Counted from the first letter of the stretch, positions 52,071 to 60,546 are shown. The stretch: 64,000 bases of DNA from Actinomyces provencensis (GCF_900155435.1 NZ_LT700212.1:3129015-3193014); one strand, 5' to 3'. The notes: generated by a model from the sequence alone, not told the origin. Translations and numbers: made by a program.

Positions 52071-53618
52071 TCAGGCCTCGTCCTCGGGTGTGGGCGGCGG
52101 GGGAGGCTGGGGGAGGTCCGACTGCGCCGGGATCTCGTCCGTGTCCTGGTCCGTGCCCCACTCCGTGACCTGTTCCGACCCTGGTTCGGGTGACGGTTCC
52201 CCGTCCCTCTCCTGGCCGACTCCCGCGGCAGTGGCTCCCGGGTCGGGGCTGGCGCCCGCAGCAGGGTCGGTCCCCACCCGGTCTGTCGTCCCCGTCCCGG
52301 CGTCCACGGCCTCCATGAGGTCCGACCCCTCCGGGAGATCCCCCCCGGGAAGGTCCGTGTGGTCCGGATCGTCGTCCTGCCCCGGTTCCCCCGGGAGGTC
52401 CACGGAACCCGCGGCGGAACCGTGACGACCCTCCCGCAGCTCCAGGAGGGAGTTGATCTCGGCGGAGAAACTGATGATCTGCTGCTGCTGCCAGCGCAGG
52501 GAGCGGGCACGGTCCTCGGCCTCGTGGAGTGCATCCGTGGTGTGGGCGCGGACCTTCTTCACCAGGGAGGTCGCCGTGCGGCGAGCCTCGTCCTGGATCG
52601 ACTGGGCCCGGGAGCGGGCATCGGCCAGGACCTGGTCGGACTGTGCCCGGGCCAGGTCCTCGGCGGTGTGTGCCTGCTGGGTGATGTGCTCGGCGTGCTG
52701 GAGGGCCGAGGCCACCTTCTCATTGGCATCGGCGGTGATCCGCTCCGCGTGCGCCACCGCGTCATTGTGCAGACGCAGGAACTCCTGTTGGGTCTCGTCA
52801 CGTTTACGGGCGTTCGCCACGTCCAGTTCCCGGGCCTGGTCGCGGGCGACGGCCAGGATGTGGGCGGCGTCCTCACGCATCTGCGAGGACTCGCGTTCCG
52901 CGTCGGCGCGCAGGCTGGCCGAGGCCCTCTGTCCCTCCGCGAGGACCACGGCAGCTTCCCGTTCGGCCTGGGAGACCTTCTCCGAGATCTCACCCAGTTG
53001 CTGCTCGACCTTCGCACGGTGGGCGGTCTGCTCGGTCTCGATCTTCAGGCGGATCTGCTCGGCATCGCTGCGGGCATTCGCGAGGATCTGGTTCACGTCC
53101 TCCTGGGCATCGGCGCGCTGCCTGCGGATCTGGTCCTGGGTCTCCTCGATGAGGCGCTGGGACTGCTTCGCGGCATTGGCCACGACCGTGTTCGCCTGTT
53201 CCTCCGCGACGCGGAGGATCTCCTCGAACTGGGTGTGTGTGGAGGCCACCGACTCGGGCAGCTCCCCGCCCTCGCCCTCCTCGGAGTCTGGGCCCGTGGG
53301 GGATCCCTGACCCACCCGACGGATCTGGGAGTCGAGCAGCTCGACCTCCCTGGCCAGGCGCTTCACGCGCGCCTCGGACTGTTCGGCCCGGGCCTGGGCC
53401 TCGTCGGCCTGCTCGCGGAGAACCTGGGCCTGGTGCTGGGCTGCCTCCGCACCCTGCTGGGAGCGGGTGGCCTGCTCCGAGACGGCCGCGAGCTGCTGGG
53501 AGAGCTCACGCGTGTTCTGTTCGTTGAGGGCGACGAGCTCGGAGATGTAGCGGTCGACGCTCTCCTTGTCGTATCCACGGAAGGAGACTTCGAACTCGGG
53601 CACTTGATGCTCATTCAT
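52071..53618 (-). CDS. DivIVA-domain coiled-coil polarity/cell-shape protein
   Basis: A 515-residue protein. Residues 1-40 (EFEVSFRGYDKESVDRYISELVALNEQ) are a DivIVA N-terminal membrane-curvature domain. Then comes an almost unbroken coiled coil to about 395, rich in Ala, Glu and Gln (AAKQSQRLIEETQDQIRRQRADAQ), with a short Gly/Glu break near 110-130. The last 115 residues are an acidic, Pro/Gly tail. Length and layout recall Scy/FilP- and Wag31-like proteins that mark the pole or septum in Actinomycetota. Start 53618. Confidence 0.85.
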   Translation of the reverse strand: MNEHQVPEFEVSFRGYDKESVDRYISELVALNEQNTRELSQQLAAVSEQATRSQQGAEAAQHQAQVLREQADEAQARAEQSEARVKRLAREVELLDSQIRRVGQGSPTGPDSEEGEGGELPESVASTHTQFEEILRVAEEQANTVVANAAKQSQRLIEETQDQIRRQRADAQEDVNQILANARSDAEQIRLKIETEQTAHRAKVEQQLGEISEKVSQAEREAAVVLAEGQRASASLRADAERESSQMREDAAHILAVARDQARELDVANARKRDETQQEFLRLHNDAVAHAERITADANEKVASALQHAEHITQQAHTAEDLARAQSDQVLADARSRAQSIQDEARRTATSLVKKVRAHTTDALHEAEDRARSLRWQQQQIISFSAEINSLLELREGRHGSAAGSVDLPGEPGQDDDPDHTDLPGGDLPEGSDLMEAVDAGTGTTDRVGTDPAAGASPDPGATAAGVGQERDGEPSPEPGSEQVTEWGTDQDTDEIPAQSDLPQPPPPPTPEDEA

Positions 53619-53819
53619 GGCAGGTCCCAGGGGTCGGGAGTATGGGGGGAGAGCGACCCGTTCGTGTCGTGGGTCACGGTCGCCATCCATCGTACAGGTC
53701 GGGGCCGCACGCAGCCCGTGCGACTGCAGACCCCCGCCCCCGAGTCTCCCCGGCGCGAGGCGGTGCGGTCGAAGGGGCAGTGGGGGAATACGTCGCCACG
53801 TGTCGGCGTTGTGACGGAC

Positions 53820-54470
53820 ATGACCACAATCGGATTGATCGGTGCAGGCAACATCGGGAGCCAGATCGCCCGGAAGGCGGTGGAGCAGGGGTACGAGGTC
53901 GTCCTCAGCAACAGGCGCGGCCCCGAGGTGCTCCAGGACCTCATCGCCGAACTCGGTCCGCACGCGCGTGCCGCGGACTCCCCGGCAGAGGCGGCGGAGG
54001 CGGCCGACCTGGCTGTCGTGACCATCCCCCTCAAGGCCATCGACACGGTTCCCGTGGAGCCCCTGGTCGGCAAGATCGTCATCGACACGAACAACTACTA
54101 CCCCGGCCGCGACGGACAGATCCCCGCCCTCGACCAGGAGACGACCACCACCTCGGAGCTGCTCCAGGCGCACCTGCCGCAGTCATTCGTGGTCAAGGCC
54201 TTCAACCACATCCCCGCCGCGCAGATCACCACGGCCGGTCGCCCCGCGGGCGACCCTGACCGCCGCGGCCTGGTGGCCGCCTCCGACGACGCGACCGCAC
54301 TCAGCGTCGTGGTACGTCTCCTCGACGCCTTCGGTTTCGACGCGGTGCCCGTGCAACCGCTGAGTGAGTCCTGGCGGATCCAGCGTGACACCCCCGGTTA
54401 TGTCCAGCCCTACAGCGCGCCCCAGCTGGTCCATGCGCTGGCCATCGCCAAGCGCTACCGGGACATGTGA
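53820..54470 (+). CDS. NADPH-dependent F420 reductase-like Rossmann protein
   Basis: A 216-residue protein of the F420-oxidoreductase/NADP-binding family: TTIGLIGAGNIGSQIARKAVEQGYEVVLSNRRGPE is the nucleotide-binding motif. LAVVTIPLKAI, IVIDTNNYYPGRDG, VVKAFNHIPAAQI and LSESWRIQRDTPGY follow. It is 216 residues long, normal for FNO-like proteins, but no F420 gene is nearby, so an F420-independent dehydrogenase is possible. ATG 53820 is preferred; a GTG nine bases earlier is in frame. 201 bp separate it from the divergent DivIVA gene. Confidence 0.85.
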   Translation: MTTIGLIGAGNIGSQIARKAVEQGYEVVLSNRRGPEVLQDLIAELGPHARAADSPAEAAEAADLAVVTIPLKAIDTVPVEPLVGKIVIDTNNYYPGRDGQIPALDQETTTTSELLQAHLPQSFVVKAFNHIPAAQITTAGRPAGDPDRRGLVAASDDATALSVVVRLLDAFGFDAVPVQPLSESWRIQRDTPGYVQPYSAPQLVHALAIAKRYRDM

Positions 54471-54506
54471 GGTTGCCGGGACCCTGCCGCAGGTGCTCGG
54501 GGTGGG

Positions 54507-55178
54507 TCAGGTCCGGTCCAGGTCGGCTCTGAGTGCGTGCGTGACGATCTCGGTGCGTGTGGTGCAGCCGGTGTGGTGGAGGACCTGTTTGACGTAGGTC
54601 CGCACGGTCTCCTCGCTGAGGTGGAGCCGGGTGGCGATGGTGCGCGTGGGGGTGGCGTCGGCGAGGAGGTCGAGGACGTCGTGCAGGTGGGGTGGCAGGG
54701 TGTCCACTGCTGCGAGGAACCGGGCCTCAGATTCACGCAGGGTGGCGCGGGTGCGGTAGGAGTCCAGAACCATGGCGGTGGGGCGTGGACTCATGACCGT
54801 CTCTCCTGCGTGGGCTCGGTGGAGGAGGGTGATGAGGTCCTCGATGGGGGTGTCCTTGGTGAGGAAGCCGGCGGCTCCTGCGGCCATGGCGCGGGGGAGG
54901 AAGTCGTCGTGTTCGAAGGCGGTGAGGATGATGACGGTGACCTGGGGGTGTTGGGCCCGGATGCGGGTGGTGGCGGCGACACCGTCCAGGACGGGCATGT
55001 CGGCGTCGAGCAGGGCCACGTCGACAGGGTGGTCGGCGAGGGCGTGGAGGGCCTGGGCGCCGTCGGCGACGGTGGCGACGAGGTCGATGTCCGGGCGGCC
55101 CTGGAGTAGGCGTGTCATGGAGGTGCGCAGGAGGGGGTCGTCGTCGGCGAGGAGCACGCGCACGGGGGTGTCGTTCAC
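54507..55178 (-). CDS. NarL/FixJ-family response regulator
   Basis: A 223-residue regulator. The receiver has LLADDDPLLRTSM (Asp12-14) and phospho-acceptor Asp58 in VALLDADMPVLDG, with Lys in GFLTKDTP. The LuxR-type HTH is in VLDLLADATPTRTIATRLHLSEETVRTYVKQVLHHTG. Its start overlaps the kinase stop by four bases (ATGA). Its codon choice and GC are slightly lower than in housekeeping genes. Probable targets are promoters in the peptide cluster upstream (inference). Confidence 0.93.
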   Translation of the reverse strand: MNDTPVRVLLADDDPLLRTSMTRLLQGRPDIDLVATVADGAQALHALADHPVDVALLDADMPVLDGVAATTRIRAQHPQVTVIILTAFEHDDFLPRAMAAGAAGFLTKDTPIEDLITLLHRAHAGETVMSPRPTAMVLDSYRTRATLRESEARFLAAVDTLPPHLHDVLDLLADATPTRTIATRLHLSEETVRTYVKQVLHHTGCTTRTEIVTHALRADLDRT

Positions 55179-56479
55179 AGCGGGGTCTCCTCTGTGGGGT
55201 GAGGGGAGTCGGTCCGTGGCTCCGTGCGGGTCGTGGGCCCTGTGGGGGCGGAGTGGTCTGCGGGTGTGGTTGTCCCACGTGTCGGGGTGTCCGTGGTGTC
55301 CTGGGATGAGGTGAGGAGGCTGGCTCCGCCCCGGTCCGGCGGTGTCGCGGGGATGAGGACTGCCAGGAGCCAGGATGCTCCGCGGGAGCCGTACTGGACG
55401 GTTCCGCCTTCCCGGGCCACCTGTGCGGTGAGGTTGTCCAGGCCGAAGCCTCCTCCCAGGGTGGCGCGGGCGTGGTCGCGGGCGGGGTCGATCTCATTGG
55501 TGACCATGACGGCGATGCCGTCATCTGGGGGTGTTTCGATGCTGAGGTCCGCGTGGGTGCCGGGTCGGGCGTACTTGAGGACGTTGGTGGCGGCCTCGCG
55601 CACGACGAGGGCGACCAGGCTGCGCTGACGTCGGGTGAGGGAAGGGTCCAGGCTTGGGGGTACCTCGGTGTCCAAGGCGATGGAGCGGCCTGCGAGCATG
55701 GTCTGGCAGGTGGCGATGACCTGCGCGAGGGGTTCGGGCTGGGTTGATTGGTCGGGCAGGGCGGAGGACATGAGGGCACGCAGGTGAACCATGGCGTCCC
55801 GGGCCGTGTCGGTGAGGGCGCGGGCGTCCTCGGCTGCCTGGGGATCGGTGGTGGTGCGGGTCAGGGACTGGGAAGCCACGAGGAGACGCACGAGGTCAGC
55901 CACAACCGTGTCATGGAGGGTGGAGGCAATCTCGCGGCGGACCTCTCCCCGGGCGGCCTCGGCTGCACGGTGAGCGGACTCGGCCTCCTGGTGCAGCCCG
56001 GCGAGGCGGGCCCTGTTCCACCGCAGCCCCAACCCCACGCCGATGCTCATCATGACTCCGAGAAAGGCCTCAAGGGCAGAGGCACCTTGATTGGGTGAGC
56101 TCGCGAACTGGGAGACGCTGGACAGGAGAAGGACTGCGGCGGCAGGAACGTACCAGCCCCTGGAGATCCAGTCCCCCGCCACCGCGAACACCCCCAGGAG
56201 CGGGAACCCCACCATCAGCGTGTCACTCGGCGCCAGGATCGCGACGAACGTGACAACCGCGTACAGGAGTCCAGCAGTGGCTGGCAACCACCCCGTCAAG
56301 GCGAGCAGGCCGTAGCCGATGACCAGCCATTCAACTGTGAACGCGCCGAGATGATCAGGGCTCCCACCCGAGACCACCTCAGCCACGACCAGCACCACAG
56401 CCAGCACACCGAACCCCACCCTGCGAGCCGCATCACCCACAGGCTGACGCAGAAGCAATCGCCGAAGAGAGCCTCTCAT
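55175..56479 (-). CDS. HisKA_3-type sensor histidine kinase
   Basis: A 434-residue kinase with about five N-terminal TM segments (residues 20-150) and no large outside domain, as in peptide- or membrane-sensing kinases. The dimerisation box is REIASTLHDTVVADL with phospho-His189; the ATPase domain has REAATNVLKYA and GGGFGLDNL. The last 55 residues are Thr/Pro-rich and disordered. ATG 56479 lies 10 bp after the stop of the 65-aa peptide gene; a GTG at 56542 would overlap that gene. Partner of the regulator downstream. Confidence 0.9.
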   Translation of the reverse strand: MRGSLRRLLLRQPVGDAARRVGFGVLAVVLVVAEVVSGGSPDHLGAFTVEWLVIGYGLLALTGWLPATAGLLYAVVTFVAILAPSDTLMVGFPLLGVFAVAGDWISRGWYVPAAAVLLLSSVSQFASSPNQGASALEAFLGVMMSIGVGLGLRWNRARLAGLHQEAESAHRAAEAARGEVRREIASTLHDTVVADLVRLLVASQSLTRTTTDPQAAEDARALTDTARDAMVHLRALMSSALPDQSTQPEPLAQVIATCQTMLAGRSIALDTEVPPSLDPSLTRRQRSLVALVVREAATNVLKYARPGTHADLSIETPPDDGIAVMVTNEIDPARDHARATLGGGFGLDNLTAQVAREGGTVQYGSRGASWLLAVLIPATPPDRGGASLLTSSQDTTDTPTRGTTTPADHSAPTGPTTRTEPRTDSPHPTEETPL

Positions 56480-56489
56480 CGCACCCGGA

Positions 56490-56687
56490 TCACTTCGATC
56501 TACACAGCGGGAGCGTTGGGTGGAGCTTGCACAACCAACCACCGACTGCTGTCACAGATGTCGGAGGAGACTGCTGAATCCAATGCGGCGTGGCGAGACT
56601 CGCGGCGACAAGTCCCTGAGTCATCAGCAGACCTGTTGCCACTCCCGCGAGCGGGCGCCGGAACCACGACTTCTTGATGGAGACCAC
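56490..56687 (-). CDS. Small secreted Cys-containing peptide
   Basis: A 65-residue product from GTG 56687 with AGGAAAGGG upstream. Residues 1-33 are a signal peptide (SIKKSWFRR then LAGVATGLLMTQGLVAASLA). The mature part of about 30 residues ends GGWLCKLHPTLPLCRSK, with two Cys (53, 62) spaced for one small disulphide ring after a Gly-Gly. It ends 10 bp before the histidine kinase start, in the same direction. A pheromone, bacteriocin or kinase ligand is possible; no family is recognised. Confidence 0.6.
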   Translation of the reverse strand: MVSIKKSWFRRPLAGVATGLLMTQGLVAASLATPHWIQQSPPTSVTAVGGWLCKLHPTLPLCRSK

Positions 56688-56885
56688 TGACCCTTTCCTT
56701 TCCTCAGGTGGTGCACATCGGAGCCTATCCCGGGTGGTCACACGCGCGAGTTCATCGCGCCGGTCGCGATGAACTCGTTCCGCTTGCAGACAGATGAGCT
56801 GGTCCGGCCCCTGTCCCACAGGCCCGGACCAGCGTCATTTGCTGTCCGCGTCGGTCCTGTTCTCCCAGTGGCACCACAGTGATCG

Positions 56886-57146
56886 TCAGGTGTCGGTGGG
56901 GCGGCTCTTGCGGCGTGTACGGCGGCTGAGAAGAAGGTCGGTCCAACTTCCTGCGATCACCAGAATTCCGACCGCAAGAACGTGCCACTCCCAGTCGAAC
57001 AGGAGAATGAGGGCGGTGACCGCGGCAATTCCCAGGAGAGAACCGGCGAATGCCCATCTGGTCTCGTTGTCCGTCCAAGCATGCGGCGTCCTCCCCTCGC
57101 CGACACACGGAGACCAAGAGTTACTCAACTCGGAGGTCTCGCCCAT
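56886..57146 (-). CDS. Small two-TM membrane protein
   Basis: 86 residues from ATG 57146 (a GTG at 57164 is also in frame). TM1 at 31-51 (WAFAGSLLGIAAVTALILLF), TM2 at 54-74, then a basic C-terminal tail SRRTRRKSRP. Lower GC than the chromosome around it. No family recognised; position beside a bacteriocin-like precursor suggests an immunity or export accessory protein (inference). Confidence 0.55.
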   Translation of the reverse strand: MGETSELSNSWSPCVGEGRTPHAWTDNETRWAFAGSLLGIAAVTALILLFDWEWHVLAVGILVIAGSWTDLLLSRRTRRKSRPTDT

Positions 57147-57194
57147 CCTCAACTGTCGACACACAATGGGTTTTGGCGCCCACGCTGCTCCCGA

Positions 57195-57470
57195 TCAAGT
57201 CAGAATAACGTAGAGCAGGGCCCCCAGCATCAGACACGCGAAGGCTCCGCTCGCCGCAAACAATGGAACCCGAGATCTCGGCGACGAGGTCGTGTCGCTC
57301 ATCGTTGCACCGAGCTTTTGCCAAAGCAATGCGCAGGCCAAGAATACTATGAACGTCAAGATCCAGACAAACCAAGGAAGCCCCTGAGTGCGACTGACGA
57401 GATAGAGAGTGAGCGTCATCACCCCAGACAGAATGATCGAGTAACCCAATCCTGGCACCCGTGTGGCCAT
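57195..57470 (-). CDS. Small three-TM membrane protein
   Basis: 91 residues from ATG 57470, chosen because GGAGG lies seven bases upstream. TMs at about 8-27, 31-50 and 68-90 with a short Ser/Arg loop. The gene is AT-richer than the chromosome average. It follows the precursor gene by 33 bp and is a candidate immunity protein. No family recognised. Confidence 0.6.
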   Translation of the reverse strand: MATRVPGLGYSIILSGVMTLTLYLVSRTQGLPWFVWILTFIVFLACALLWQKLGATMSDTTSSPRSRVPLFAASGAFACLMLGALLYVILT

Positions 57471-57503
57471 GCTGATTCCTCCGTTCACGGAACCGTTGTC
57501 GAT

Positions 57504-58067
57504 CTAGCAAGAATACGCAGTTGTCAACGCTCCTCCGGCGGCTTCGCAGGCGCTAGCGGTCACAGCACCTGCAATCGGCGTCGCAACCCCGCTCACGCCA
57601 ACCGACAGTGGAAGACAGACGAGCCCACCCCAAGTAATGTTCCACGCCCAACCAATCCACTTCGGTATGCACTTCCGAGCAGCCATCTGCTGCATGCGGC
57701 TCCCAGCTGACGCCTGCGGAGAATCTGGCCGAGTGGGCGCAATCACTTGCCTGATCGGATCGAACGAGAAGTCAGAATCTCGACCATCTGCTGACAACTC
57801 GATAGTTGCGACAGTCTCTCCGCTTGAATTGAACCAATGTGCGGCTCCATCACTGACCGTCACGCGATCTCCACTCATCATCGAGAGTTTCAGTCCGACT
57901 CCCTCGATGGCTTCCACGCCGCGTTCTTCAGGAGTGGTGACGGCATCTGTCTGGGAGATCGACTGCGGCCTTTCCGGAGAAGAGGTGGGTGACGCGTTTG
58001 CTGCAGCAGGTAGCAATAGCGCGAAGATCGCTGCGATAACGACTGCAGTTCTGGAAGTCGTCCTCAC
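57504..58067 (-). CDS. Secreted bacteriocin-like precursor with Cys-containing hydrophobic C-terminus
   Basis: 187 residues from GTG 58067, with AAGGAG six bases upstream. Signal peptide 1-25 (cleavage near ANA-S), then an acidic propeptide region (26-130, including VEAIEGVGLKLSMMSGDRVTVSDG). The C-terminal 55 residues start after AARK and carry Cys133, 151, 174 and 187 in a Gly/Ala/Val-rich, Trp-rich hydrophobic sequence. That design (signal, pro-region, Cys-rich hydrophobic core peptide at the very end) resembles secreted bacteriocin precursors such as the halocin C8-like type. No family is certain. Confidence 0.65.
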   Translation of the reverse strand: MRTTSRTAVVIAAIFALLLPAAANASPTSSPERPQSISQTDAVTTPEERGVEAIEGVGLKLSMMSGDRVTVSDGAAHWFNSSGETVATIELSADGRDSDFSFDPIRQVIAPTRPDSPQASAGSRMQQMAARKCIPKWIGWAWNITWGGLVCLPLSVGVSGVATPIAGAVTASACEAAGGALTTAYSC

Positions 58068-58232
58068 GAGTATCTCCTTTTTCCGGAATGAGTTCGATTG
58101 GATTACAAGAGAGACGGCAGTAGGATAGGAGTTTCCGATCCTGTCTCTGAGCGCAGCCTGTCGAGGCTCGGACTCAGCTTTCCCGGTCCGTCTTTCTGTG
58201 GCCCATTGTGCTCTGAGGTGGGACGTGACAGA

Positions 58233-58255
58233 CATCCCCAAACGGGGACCATTTC
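58233..58255 (-). promoter_or_regulatory. Duplicated 23-bp element, copy 1
   Basis: CATCCCCA...GGGGACCATTTC, with CCCC/GGGG dyad, identical at 21 of 23 positions to 59383-59405. It lies 165 bp upstream of the precursor start. The surrounding gap 58068-58571 (504 bp) has no convincing gene. Confidence 0.6.
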
Positions 58256-58286
58256 GGCCTCCGTCAAGCTCTTCAACGGTTCTCCT

Positions 58287-58302
58287 CTCTTCACGTGGAA
58301 CA
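58287..58302. promoter_or_regulatory. Degenerate parS-like site
   Basis: The minus strand reads TGTTCCACGTGAAGAG; the Streptomyces/Bacillus parS consensus is TGTTTCACGTGAAACA. The CACGTG core and left arm match apart from a T-to-C change; the right arm end does not. It may be chance. Confidence 0.25.
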
Positions 58303-58571
58303 CCGGCTCCGGGTCGCAGCAGAAGTGGGGAGGGAAATCCGGGCACCTTGACCTGGTCGGTCCCCACGATGGAATGCTGGCCCGCAGCGTCCAGTTTCTT
58401 CACACTCGCAGAACTCCTGGACCGGGGATGTCAACTCCCCCTCGGAGTGGGCTGCGCCGCCGTTTCCGATTGCCCCTCCGACAGAAGTTCGGGTCCTGCC
58501 CCGGTGACTCCCTCGATCATCCGGTGGCGAGATCGTCATCGGCGAGCGGAGGCTGCCTTCGTCCGGGAGCG

Positions 58572-59204
58572 TCACTGGTTGGTACCGTCGTGGTCTCGGC
58601 TCCAGCGGCGTCGCTGGTTGTCGGTCGCCCGCTGTTTCACCTCACGGACGTCATCCTCGAAGACTTCCCGTGACATCTCCTTCGTCGCGTCCCATTTCTG
58701 TGCGGCCTCCTCACGGGTGATCGTGTGCTTCCACGGCCGAACCCACAAGACCTCAGCGAGCTTGACGATGCCGACGGCCGCGCTGCAGGCCAGCCCCGCA
58801 GAGACCGTGCCCAACAGCACCCACCCCGCGACGAACCCGATGGTGAAGCTCGCACCCACGGCGAGGACATGGTTGAGTTTCGTACCGGGATCGTCCCGGC
58901 GGTAGTGGAGCATGAAAGCCCTGTCCATCAGGGTTGCGAGAATCTCCACCACCAGTACGGCCACGACAATCGTGAAGACGAGGTCCCCGAAAGGACGTCC
59001 ACCCACGGGCGGAAGGAAGGTGGCCCCCCATAGGAGGAGCACCATGAGAGGCACCAGAAGTGCCCCCGTGAAGAGATGACCGAAGAGAGGGGCAGAAAGA
59101 CCAATGGGCTCCCAGTCCTCATCCTGTTCCCGTGAGGCGGGCACATCGGTCATCGGCTCTCCTGAGAGTTCATGGAAGCTGAGGAGACGTGGATCCTCGT
59201 TCAC
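58572..59204 (-). CDS. Membrane protein of unknown function
   Basis: 210 residues from GTG 59204, preceded by AGGAGGAG. Acidic cytoplasmic N-terminus, TMs at about 40-62, 72-93, 110-132 and 134-153, and a charged C-terminal tail with RWSRDHD. No family recognised. The 318-bp upstream gap (59205-59522) holds copy 2 of the duplicated 23-bp element and no other gene. An in-frame ATG at 59156 is the alternative start. Confidence 0.7.
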   Translation of the reverse strand: MNEDPRLLSFHELSGEPMTDVPASREQDEDWEPIGLSAPLFGHLFTGALLVPLMVLLLWGATFLPPVGGRPFGDLVFTIVVAVLVVEILATLMDRAFMLHYRRDDPGTKLNHVLAVGASFTIGFVAGWVLLGTVSAGLACSAAVGIVKLAEVLWVRPWKHTITREEAAQKWDATKEMSREVFEDDVREVKQRATDNQRRRWSRDHDGTNQ

Positions 59205-59382
59205 TGGACTCCTCCTGTGTGCTTCCCTGTCGGTCTCGTCGCGGTGGCTCGGACCACGATCCCCAGACTCCTCACCGTGGTCGCCGGGCGCTCGTGCCGG
59301 CTGCGGCAGGTGTGCGGTCCCGGGGGAGTCTCCGAGGGTGCTCCCCCCATCGGCAAGTGTCGTCGGTGCTCGGCGGCGGTTC

Positions 59383-59405
59383 CATCCCCAGATGGGGACC
59401 ATTTC
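59383..59405 (-). promoter_or_regulatory. Duplicated 23-bp element, copy 2
   Basis: CATCCCCA...GGGGACCATTTC, 178 bp upstream of the start at 59204; nearly the same distance as copy 1 from its gene. See 58233-58255. Confidence 0.6.
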
Positions 59406-59522
59406 CACCGTTCGCCGTCGATGCCCGTGTCGTTCGTAGCAGGGCGGTGCTCTCCGGTGACAGATCGTCCGCTGCACCCAGTGCCCGTTCCACACGTACA
59501 GGACCAGTGGCACAGTACCTCC

Positions 59523-59978
59523 ATGGGCATGCACATGGACATGAGGTCTTTCCACGAGGTCAACTCCCGATCACTGCTCCTCCCGTACGCACTCGGCCTG
59601 ATCGTCGCCATGGTCGTCATCCAGGCCGTCGTGGCATTGACGGGCGGGACGATCACCGTCCTGGTCGGCGCGCTCACGGCTCTGGTGGCACTGGGCATCG
59701 CGATCTGGTTGGTGCTCCACCGCCAGGAGCTCCGCCACGTCCGATTCGGTACCGTCGTCGCCCACACCATTGCCTTCGTGACCGTCACGACCTTGTTCAA
59801 TCTGCACGCCTTCCTCCGCGTGGCGGTTCTCGGGGCGCAGCAGGGAAGACTCGATGGCATCCCCGTCCAGACGTGGTCGACCTGGTTCGGTCCGACCCTG
59901 GCGATGAGCGCACTCTGGGGCCTCGGCCTGCTCATCCATCTTGTCGGATCGGTCCTGGGCCGCGGTTGGGAGGACTGA
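59523..59978 (+). CDS. Four-TM membrane protein next to a PadR regulator
   Basis: 151 residues from ATG 59523 (MGMHMDMRSFHEVN). Four TM segments, for example LLPYALGLIVAMVVIQAVVAL, ITVLVGALTALVALGIAIWLVL, and AHTIAFVTVTTLFNLHAFL. It has an extracytoplasmic loop with AQQGRLDGIPVQTWSTWFG. No family recognised. The PadR gene starts two bases after the stop, so they form one operon; PadR partners are often small membrane or efflux proteins. Confidence 0.75.
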   Translation: MGMHMDMRSFHEVNSRSLLLPYALGLIVAMVVIQAVVALTGGTITVLVGALTALVALGIAIWLVLHRQELRHVRFGTVVAHTIAFVTVTTLFNLHAFLRVAVLGAQQGRLDGIPVQTWSTWFGPTLAMSALWGLGLLIHLVGSVLGRGWED

Positions 59979-59980
59979 GC

Positions 59981-60337
59981 GTGTCCGGGCATCCCGGGGA
60001 GAAGCAGGAGTGGGTCGAGGACCGGGTCTCCTCCTGGGTGGAGACGTACAAGAAGTCCATGCTCACCCCCGTCATCCTCTCCCTCGCGTCCGCGCACCAG
60101 CCGATGAGCATTGCCGACATCGCCGCTGGCATCGCCTCGACCACGGGATGGCAGGTGACCGAACGAGGCCTCTACCGCACGCTCAAGCGCCTCCAGGCCG
60201 AAGGGCTGCTCCACGGCACCGACGTCGACGCCCCGCGCACCGGGGCCAAGCGCCGGGAACTCTCCCTCACGGACCTCGGGGCGGAGTTCCTCGCCGGCGT
60301 CACCGAGCACCTCATCGATCCCTCGTCCATCGACTGA
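59981..60337 (+). CDS. PadR-like transcriptional regulator
   Basis: 118 residues from GTG 59981, with GGGAGGA six bases upstream. The winged helix (VETYKKSMLTPVILSLASAHQPMSIADIAAGIASTTGWQVTERGLYRTLKRLQAEGLLHG) is PadR-like; it lacks the long C-terminal dimer helices of full PadR, so it belongs to the short subgroup. It probably represses its own operon with the membrane protein. 270 bp without a recognisable gene follow, containing the purA promoter. Confidence 0.8.
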   Translation: MSGHPGEKQEWVEDRVSSWVETYKKSMLTPVILSLASAHQPMSIADIAAGIASTTGWQVTERGLYRTLKRLQAEGLLHGTDVDAPRTGAKRRELSLTDLGAEFLAGVTEHLIDPSSID

Positions 60338-60546
60338 CCGCCGGGAACGCGGCCGCCCGAGACCGGGGACCTCTGACCTGCCGAGTTCCGGTGAACCCGG
60401 ATGCTCCTGCCCGGCCGGCCCGCAGCCCCGAACTCCTTCGTCGATCTTCGCTCCGCCGACCCAGCCGCGGGTCCTCACACCGCGCCCTCCCACGACCCGC
60501 GATCCGAACAGTCCAGTGACGGAGCGCACCCGTCCCCTAGGATTGC

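Noticed and set aside
53820..54470. True F420-dependent enzyme
   Set aside because: The fold family fits, but no F420 biosynthesis or F420-specific motif is visible here; called only F420 reductase-like.
58103..58303. Minus-strand 66-aa open frame (MFHVKRGE...)
   Set aside because: No RBS, no TM or signal, and it includes the duplicated 23-bp element, which is better read as regulatory DNA.
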